In this document: positions 1 to 6,635 of the stretch, in pieces
Numbering within the stretch: position 1 is the stretch's first letter
Layout: every line of letters begins with the position of its first letter
NCBI GenBank assembly: GCA_003161195.1
Contig: PMOV01000306.1
Span: 878 to 7,512, forward strand
Origin: Acidobacteriota bacterium
Lineage (GTDB): Bacteria; Acidobacteriota; Terriglobia; Acidiferrales; UBA7541
Length of the DNA: 6,635 bases
Direction of reading: 5' to 3'
The notes under the pieces: generated by a model
What the model was told of the DNA's origin: nothing
The model's database searches: none
The model's input: only the letters and a program-made list of their open reading frames with translations
Position numbers and translations under genes: made by a program

Positions 1-174
1 CGTGCGGGAATCATCTGGGTAAATCACATGCAGCCTACGTACGTGGAAGCGCCATGGGGCGGCTACAAACAGTCGGGCTTCGGGCGCGAGCTCGGTCCTT
101 CGGGCATCGAAGAGTATCTCGAGACCAAGCAGGTCTTCGTGAATCTCGACGAAGCGCCTATTGCTTGGTACTAG
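1..174 (+). CDS. NAD(P)-dependent aldehyde dehydrogenase, C-terminal fragment (5' end outside window)
   Basis: Frame 1 is open from the first base to a TAG at 172-174 and gives the last 57 residues of an aldehyde dehydrogenase. The fragment contains the conserved C-terminal segment APWGGYKQSGFGRELG, followed by a tail of the type EEYLETKQVFVNL that ends in tryptophan-tyrosine. In this superfamily that segment closes the catalytic domain and leads into the oligomerisation strand. The active-site cysteine, glutamate and asparagine lie upstream of the window and cannot be checked. The tail looks like betaine-aldehyde or aminobutyraldehyde dehydrogenases (GbsA/BADH-like), but a fragment this short cannot fix the substrate. 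It lies 34 bases upstream of gabT in the same direction, so it is probably the preceding gene of the same operon and may supply GABA or another omega-amino acid from an amino-aldehyde (inference). The family assignment is secure; the substrate is not. Confidence 0.9.
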   Translation, partial: RAGIIWVNHMQPTYVEAPWGGYKQSGFGRELGPSGIEEYLETKQVFVNLDEAPIAWY

Positions 175-208
175 AATCTAGTAACGCAGTAGGAAGAAAG
201 AAACGGAA

Positions 209-1570
209 ATGGCGACCATACAATTACGCACGCAAATTCCTGGACCAAAATCGCGCGAGTTGATGAAGCGGCGCGAAGCGGCGGTGCCGCGCGGGCCGTA
301 CCACTCGACGCCAATCTTCGCGGCACGCGCCGAAGGCGCGGTGATTGAGGATGTGGACGGCAACCAATTCATCGACTTCGCGGGTGGGATCGGTTGCCTG
401 AACATGGGGCATCGCGCGGAGCCGGTGACGGCGGCGGTGAGCGCGCAGCTCGGGAAGTACACGCATCTGTGCTTCAGCGTTACGCCGTATGAGCCGTATG
501 TGGCGGTGGCGGAAAAACTGAACGCGCTGGCGCCGGGAAACTTTGCCAAGAAAACCTTCATCGTGAACACCGGCGCGGAAGCGGTGGAGAACAGCATTAA
601 GATCGCGCGCGCCTACACCAAGCGGCCTGCTGTCATCTGCTTTGAGGATGCGTTTCACGGGCGGAGCATGCTGGCCATGTCGCTAACCAGTAAGACCATC
701 CCCTATAAAGCGGGATTCGCTCCTTTCGCTGCGGACATTTACCGTGTGCCGTACGCCTACTGCTATCGCTGCTCCTATGGCTTGACGTATCCCTCGTGCG
801 AGGTGGCTTGCGCCAAACACCTCGAAGACACCTTCAAGCGCGTGGTGCCTGCCGACGCGGTGGCGGCGGTGATTGTCGAGACGGTGCTTGGCGAAGGCGG
901 CTTCATGGCGCCGCCCAAGGATTTCTTTCCCATCTTGCAGGAGATTTGCCGCAAGAACGGTATCGTGCTGATCGTGGACGAAGTGCAGGCGGGTCTGGGC
1001 CGCACGGGGAAATTCTTCGCTATCGAACATTATGGAATTGCCCCGGATTTGCTGCTGACGGCGAAGTCCCTGGGCGGCGGATTGCCGATTGCGGCGGTGA
1101 CGGGGCGCGCGGAGATCATGGACGCGCCAGCGGTGGGCGGCCTCGGCAGCACGTTTGCGGGGAATCCTCTGTCTTGTGCGGCGGCGCTGGCGGCGATCGA
1201 CATGATCGAGCATGGCGGATTGCTCGAGCGCGCTACGGCGATTGGCAAGCGCTTTGCGTCCGTGGCGCGCGCGTGGCAGAAGAAGTGGCCACTGATTGGC
1301 GAGGTGCGCGGCTTGGGCGGCATGTGCGCGATCGAGCTGGTGAGGGACGCGGAGACGCGCGAGCCGGCTGACAAGGAGACTACCGAGATTGCGCATTACT
1401 GCTACGAGCATGGATTGATCACCATTACCGCCGGATCGTATGGGAATGTCGTCCGGATTCTGGTGCCGCTCACGATCACGGATGCGCAGTTTGAGGAGGG
1501 ACTGGGCGTGCTGGAAGCGGCGATTGCGTCCGTGGCGGAACGAAAGACTGCGGAATTGTCGCACGCGTGA
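209..1570 (+). CDS. gabT: 4-aminobutyrate aminotransferase (class III PLP-dependent omega-aminotransferase)
   Basis: The 453-residue product belongs to class III (fold type I) aminotransferases and would transfer the amino group of GABA or a similar omega-amino acid to 2-oxoglutarate in the cytoplasm. It aligns by eye with E. coli GabT throughout. Visible residues are the phosphate-binding TGA at 121-123, FHGR at 149-152, GEGG containing Glu229, Asp257 in DEVQ (contacts the pyridine nitrogen), and Lys286 in AKSLGGG (Schiff-base lysine). Arg416 in VRILVPLT matches E. coli Arg398, which handles the substrate carboxylate. Glu229, Lys286 and Arg416 all sit 18 residues later than their E. coli equivalents, supporting the assignment. 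An unusual segment has cysteines 185, 188, 197 and 201 (CxxC-x8-CxxxC), and the alignment offset grows across it. The ATG follows a purine-rich stretch (AGGAAG at 191-196), and the N-terminal motif ELMKRREAAVPRG fits the family start. The stop is 21 bases before the next dehydrogenase gene. Exact substrate range (GABA, 5-aminovalerate, beta-alanine) is uncertain. Confidence 0.93.
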   Translation: MATIQLRTQIPGPKSRELMKRREAAVPRGPYHSTPIFAARAEGAVIEDVDGNQFIDFAGGIGCLNMGHRAEPVTAAVSAQLGKYTHLCFSVTPYEPYVAVAEKLNALAPGNFAKKTFIVNTGAEAVENSIKIARAYTKRPAVICFEDAFHGRSMLAMSLTSKTIPYKAGFAPFAADIYRVPYAYCYRCSYGLTYPSCEVACAKHLEDTFKRVVPADAVAAVIVETVLGEGGFMAPPKDFFPILQEICRKNGIVLIVDEVQAGLGRTGKFFAIEHYGIAPDLLLTAKSLGGGLPIAAVTGRAEIMDAPAVGGLGSTFAGNPLSCAAALAAIDMIEHGGLLERATAIGKRFASVARAWQKKWPLIGEVRGLGGMCAIELVRDAETREPADKETTEIAHYCYEHGLITITAGSYGNVVRILVPLTITDAQFEEGLGVLEAAIASVAERKTAELSHA

Positions 1571-1591
1571 CCGCTGAGCGAGAAGGGAATT

Positions 1592-3037
1592 ATGCCTACG
1601 GCTACGGAGATTAATACCTTGGGATTTTTTGTGGCGGGGAAGTGGTGTGTCAAGGGGGAGCGGGTTGAGATTCTGTCGCCGGGAACCGGGGAAGTGGCGG
1701 GCGTAACGTTTCGGGCGGACGCGGCGCGGCTGGAAGAGGCGATTGCGGGAGCGGTGCGGGCGTTTGAGAAGACGCGACGGATGAGTGGGTTTGAGAGGCA
1801 GCGGGTTTTGCGTGCGGTGGCGCGATTGGTCGGTGAGGGGCGAGAAGAGCTGGCGCGCACGCTGGCACTCGAGGCGGGGAAGCCGATTAAGGCGGCGCGG
1901 CTGGAGGTCGAGCGCGCGGCGTTTACGTTTGATGTGGCCGCAGAAGAGGCGGTCCGGCTGGGCGGGGAATATTTGCCGCTGGATTGGCAGGCGGCTACCG
2001 CCGGGCGCTGGGGAATTGTGAGGCGCGTGCCGGTGGGGCCGATTGCGGCGATCACGCCGTTTAATTTTCCGATCAATCTGGTGGCGCACAAGTTGGCTCC
2101 GGCGATGGCCGCAGGGTGCACGATCGTGCTGAAGCCGGCGCCGCAGACGCCGCTGACGGCGTTGCGGCTGGCGCGGATTATTGAGGAGGCCGGATGGCCC
2201 GCGGGAGCGTTGAGCGTACTGCCGCTTTCCAATGAAGATGCCGGCGCGCTGGTCCGCGACGAACGGATCAAGTTGCTGAGTTTTACGGGGAGCACCGCGG
2301 TGGGTTGGCACTTGAAGGCCACCGCGGGCAAGAAACGCGTCTTGCTGGAATTGGGTGGAAATGCCGCAGTGATTGTTTGCGCGGATGGGAATGTGCCTTT
2401 TGCGGCGGAGCGCTGCGCGGCGGGCGGGTTTGTGTATGCGGGGCAGACATGCATTTCAGTGCAGAGGATTTTTGTGGAGGCTAGCGTCTTCGATGCATTT
2501 ACGGAGGAGCTGGTCGGGCGAGTGAGTCAGTTGAAAGTGGGGGATGTTTTGGATGAGGGGACGGATGTCGGTCCGCTGATCAACGATGCGGCGGCACGAC
2601 GAGTCGAGGAATGGATTGGGGAGGCGCTGGCGGGCGGAGCGCGCGTGTTGTGCGGCGGTACGCGATCGGGGTCGACGGTGGCGCCGACGGTGCTGATCGG
2701 GACGAAGCCGGGAATGCGGGTGAATTGCCAGGAGATTTTCGGGCCGGTGGTGACGCTCGAGAAATTCACGGATTTTGAGGCCGTGCTGCGCGAAGTGAAT
2801 CGCTCGGATTTTGGGTTGCAGGCAGGAATTTTTACGCGGGACTTCACGAAGATCAACAAGGCGTTCGAGACCCTGGAGGTTGGGGGCGTCATGGTGGGGG
2901 AAGTGCCGACGTTTCGCATCGATCATATGCCGTATGGCGGGGTCAAGGATTCGGGGATTGGAAGAGAAGGCGTGCGGTACGCCATGGAAGAGATGACGGA
3001 GATGCGCTTGCTGACGGTGAATCCGGCGGGGTTGTGA
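1592..3037 (+). CDS. NAD(P)-dependent aldehyde dehydrogenase (lactaldehyde/semialdehyde type)
   Basis: A complete 481-residue aldehyde dehydrogenase, the usual length for the superfamily, oxidising an aldehyde to its acid in the cytoplasm. The full catalytic set is visible: Asn158 in PFNFP, cofactor-contacting Lys181 in VLKPAPQTP, FTGS at 231-234, general base Glu253 in LELGG, nucleophile Cys287 in GQTCIS, and Glu381 in QEIFGPV. The C-terminal signature MPYGGVKDSGIGREG followed by RYAMEEMTE resembles lactaldehyde and phosphonoacetaldehyde dehydrogenases, and the cysteine motif lacks the GQTCICANR form usual in GabD. It is clearly a different subfamily from the truncated dehydrogenase at the left edge. 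The ATG is preceded by AGAAGGGAATT, an acceptable ribosome-binding site, 21 bases after gabT. Directly downstream of GabT it may oxidise the semialdehyde GabT makes, for example succinate semialdehyde to succinate. That role is inferred from position, not from substrate-binding residues. Cofactor preference (NAD or NADP) cannot be decided. Confidence 0.9.
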   Translation: MPTATEINTLGFFVAGKWCVKGERVEILSPGTGEVAGVTFRADAARLEEAIAGAVRAFEKTRRMSGFERQRVLRAVARLVGEGREELARTLALEAGKPIKAARLEVERAAFTFDVAAEEAVRLGGEYLPLDWQAATAGRWGIVRRVPVGPIAAITPFNFPINLVAHKLAPAMAAGCTIVLKPAPQTPLTALRLARIIEEAGWPAGALSVLPLSNEDAGALVRDERIKLLSFTGSTAVGWHLKATAGKKRVLLELGGNAAVIVCADGNVPFAAERCAAGGFVYAGQTCISVQRIFVEASVFDAFTEELVGRVSQLKVGDVLDEGTDVGPLINDAAARRVEEWIGEALAGGARVLCGGTRSGSTVAPTVLIGTKPGMRVNCQEIFGPVVTLEKFTDFEAVLREVNRSDFGLQAGIFTRDFTKINKAFETLEVGGVMVGEVPTFRIDHMPYGGVKDSGIGREGVRYAMEEMTEMRLLTVNPAGL

Positions 3038-3071
3038 AAAGCACTCAGCATCGGGCGAGCGCGGTGGGGCG

Positions 3072-5774
<2,703 letters not shown>

Positions 5775-5783
5775 GGCGGGGTC

Positions 5784-6134
5784 TTAAGCCTCCGAAGTCT
5801 GTCCTTCCGCCAGTTGGACGATTTGCGAGATGGCGGTCGAAAGTCGGTGCCAATTGGCGGCTTCGGATTCGAGTTGCTGCCGCCCCATGCGGGTGAGCGA
5901 ATAAAACTTGGCCCGGCGGTTGTTTTCCGTTTGCTTCCACTCCGCGGTGATCCAGCCTTCTTGTTCGAGCTTGTGGAGCGCTGGGTAAAGCGAGCCTTCA
6001 CTGACCTGGAGCACGTCGCCGGAGATGGCGCGCAGGCGGAGGCTGATGGCCCAGCCGTGCAGCGGCTCGAGGGCGAGGATTTTGAGCAGCAGGAGGTCGA
6101 GGGTGCCTTGGACGAGGTCGGTGGGCTTGCTCAT
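5784..6134 (-). CDS. PadR-family winged-helix transcriptional regulator
   Basis: The 116-residue cytoplasmic protein is a compact PadR-type repressor. The opening QGTLDLLLLKILALEPLHGW (9-28) is the family's first helix pair. VSEGSLYPALHKLEQEGWI (44-62) is the recognition-helix region with the diagnostic SLYPAL. NNRRAKFYSLT (71-81) forms the wing. The remaining helix (about 83-107) matches the short C-terminal dimerisation helix of the PadR-s2 subgroup. The ATG at 6134 follows TAGGA with AGGA 7 bases upstream, a good ribosome-binding site. The gene ends 9 bases before the ADOP permease start, in the same frame, so the two are very likely one operon. PadR proteins typically repress their own promoter and the adjacent transporter and respond to small hydrophobic or phenolic ligands. 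Control of the permease is therefore likely by family precedent, but the ligand cannot be read from sequence and I found no convincing operator. Confidence 0.95.
   Translation of the reverse strand: MSKPTDLVQGTLDLLLLKILALEPLHGWAISLRLRAISGDVLQVSEGSLYPALHKLEQEGWITAEWKQTENNRRAKFYSLTRMGRQQLESEAANWHRLSTAISQIVQLAEGQTSEA
5789..5793 (-). promoter_or_regulatory. Ribosome-binding core of the ADOP permease, inside the end of padR
   Basis: GGAGG on the minus strand lies in the serine-glutamate-alanine codons that end padR, 14 bases before the permease ATG. The core is a strong match to the 16S anti-Shine-Dalgarno sequence, but the spacing is longer than the usual 5-9 bases. This suggests that permease translation depends partly on ribosomes finishing padR (translational coupling, inferred). 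Confidence 0.5.
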
Positions 6135-6141
6135 ATCGGTT

Positions 6142-6145
6142 TCCT
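6142..6145 (-). promoter_or_regulatory. Ribosome-binding site of the PadR regulator
   Basis: On the minus strand AGGA, within CCTAGGAAACCGAT, lies 7 bases before the ATG at 6134. This spacing supports that ATG as the true start. No convincing -35/-10 pair could be assigned further upstream. Confidence 0.55.
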
Positions 6146-6220
6146 AGGTGAGTGTCGCATGCGTTCCCTCGGTAAGCAAGGGGAATATTTGCACGCCTTC
6201 TTTGGTCTTGTCGTTGTAGC

Positions 6221-6264
6221 GGCGGCCTTCTGCCTGCCCCGGTGAAACCGGGGAGGCGGGCGCC
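6221..6264. repeat. Long imperfect intergenic hairpin (possible dispersed palindromic repeat)
   Basis: The centre is a perfect stem: CCCCGGT (6237-6243), loop GAA, ACCGGGG (6247-6253). One bulged G (6236) extends it by GCCT (6232-6235) with AGGC (6254-6257). After a TTCT bulge, GGCGGCC (6221-6227) pairs with GGGCGCC (6258-6264) at six of seven positions. Altogether about 17 base pairs form from 44 bases. The element lies between the PilZ-like gene and padR, both on the minus strand. On the plus strand it is followed by TTTTGT, like an intrinsic terminator, but no plus-strand gene precedes it. On the minus strand no T run follows, so termination of the PilZ transcript would need another mechanism. 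A mobile REP-like palindromic unit is the alternative. Confidence 0.55.
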
Positions 6265-6299
6265 TTTTGTACCCACGGCTAGTCAGAATCAGTGGGCAG

Positions 6300-6635
6300 C
6301 TATTTTTCGGGGGTGGCGCGGGTCTGCGTGTGGGTAGCGGTGCGGGCCTCGGGGTGGCGTGGGGACCAATCTTCCGGGGGAAACGCTACGCGCCAAAAGG
6401 CGGGGCGAGACTCGATGAATTCCAGGCCCACTTCGGCTTTGCCGTTGCGCACCGGGCCGAGGAACACCACGTGGCATTCCTGCTCTTCCTGGGTACGTTC
6501 GTGGCGCATCCGCAGTTTACCGCCGCTGGTGACGCGAGCCGAGAGCAGAACCAGCGCGCCGTGCGCGTTGATCGCCAGCGTATCGGTTTCCTCCGTGAAC
6601 TGCTTGCCTTCGGCGTCGAGGCCGGAGATGCGCAC
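6300..6635 (-). CDS. PilZ-like domain protein, 5' end outside window
   Basis: The minus-strand frame is open from the right edge to a TAG at 6300-6302 and gives 111 residues. The first codon in view is GTG, which could be read as a start, but the text VRISGLDAEG is a beta strand in mid-domain. The gene more likely begins beyond the window. The strand pattern, the segment TLAINAHGALVLLS (about 19-32) and the later AEVGLEFIE (about 67-75) match the PilZ barrel, a domain that often binds cyclic di-GMP. The arginine motif RxxxR that contacts the nucleotide would lie upstream and is not seen. The usual D/N-x-S-x-x-G position here reads NAHGA, so nucleotide binding is doubtful. The FWRVAFPPEDW ending resembles small PilZ-like proteins common in Acidobacteriota (recollection, unverified). 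The last 20 residues are polar and probably disordered. Partner and output are unknown, and it is separated from padR by 165 bases. Confidence 0.7.
   Translation of the reverse strand: MRISGLDAEGKQFTEETDTLAINAHGALVLLSARVTSGGKLRMRHERTQEEQECHVVFLGPVRNGKAEVGLEFIESRPAFWRVAFPPEDWSPRHPEARTATHTQTRATPEK

Noticed and set aside
54..263. A 69-codon plus-strand open frame over the first dehydrogenase end and gabT start
   Set aside because: Out of frame with both genes, arginine- and serine-rich, and it overlaps the true ribosome-binding region of gabT.
1592..2000. Possible foreign origin of the second dehydrogenase because its start looks GGG-rich
   Set aside because: The difference from gabT is an impression without counts, it fades along the gene, and it is within normal variation for a GC-rich genome.
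683..2311. A 542-codon minus-strand open frame across gabT and the second dehydrogenase
   Set aside because: It lies antisense to two genes with complete catalytic motifs and crosses their boundary. The translation is dominated by arginine, proline, glutamine and histidine with no recognisable domain, as expected for a GC-rich shadow frame.
1402..2454. A 350-codon minus-strand open frame
   Set aside because: Antisense shadow, rich in serine, alanine and arginine, overlapping the gabT end and the second dehydrogenase; no domain motifs.
6135..6299. Promoter and PadR operator upstream of padR
   Set aside because: The AT-richer stretch near 6183-6190 could be a -10 region, but no matching -35 at proper spacing and no clear PadR-type palindrome were found. 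A call would be a guess.

Overview
The window is about 6.6 kb of GC-rich bacterial chromosome with densely packed genes. The best guess for the host is the Acidobacteriota. The evidence is the minus-strand pair of a short PadR-type repressor directly followed by a 900-residue, internally duplicated MacB/FtsX-type permease with no ATPase gene beside it. That is the arrangement described as the 'acidobacterial duplicated orphan permease' (ADOP), a family expanded in that phylum. The taxonomic call is an inference from gene content; there is no rRNA or other marker gene here.

Left half (1-3037, plus strand): a compact catabolic cluster that looks like one operon. It holds the last 57 codons of an aldehyde dehydrogenase (stop at 172-174), then a complete class III PLP-dependent 4-aminobutyrate aminotransferase (209-1570, gabT), then a second, unrelated-looking complete aldehyde dehydrogenase (1592-3037). 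Gaps are 34 and 21 bases, and no terminator is visible between the genes. A chemically coherent reading is: amino-aldehyde to omega-amino acid (first dehydrogenase), omega-amino acid to semialdehyde (GabT), semialdehyde to dicarboxylate (second dehydrogenase). An example would be 4-aminobutyraldehyde to GABA to succinate semialdehyde to succinate. Dehydrogenase substrates cannot be fixed from sequence alone, and the second enzyme resembles the lactaldehyde/phosphonoacetaldehyde type more than classical GabD.

Right half (3072-6635, minus strand): convergent with the catabolic cluster across only 34 bases. Reading leftwards from the right edge there is a 5'-truncated PilZ-like protein (6300-6635). 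A 165-base intergenic gap with a long imperfect hairpin (6221-6264) follows. Then come the PadR-family regulator (5784-6134) and the ADOP permease (3072-5774). The last two are 9 bases apart, and the permease's GGAGG ribosome-binding core lies inside the last codons of padR, so they are very probably co-transcribed.

Most of the window is ordinary, well-understood gene content. The points most worth checking are a four-cysteine insertion in GabT, the intergenic hairpin that may be a dispersed palindromic repeat, and the duplicated permease that lacks an ATPase partner in view. I see no RNA genes, CRISPR array, insertion sequence or origin, and no stretch over 300 bases without a gene.
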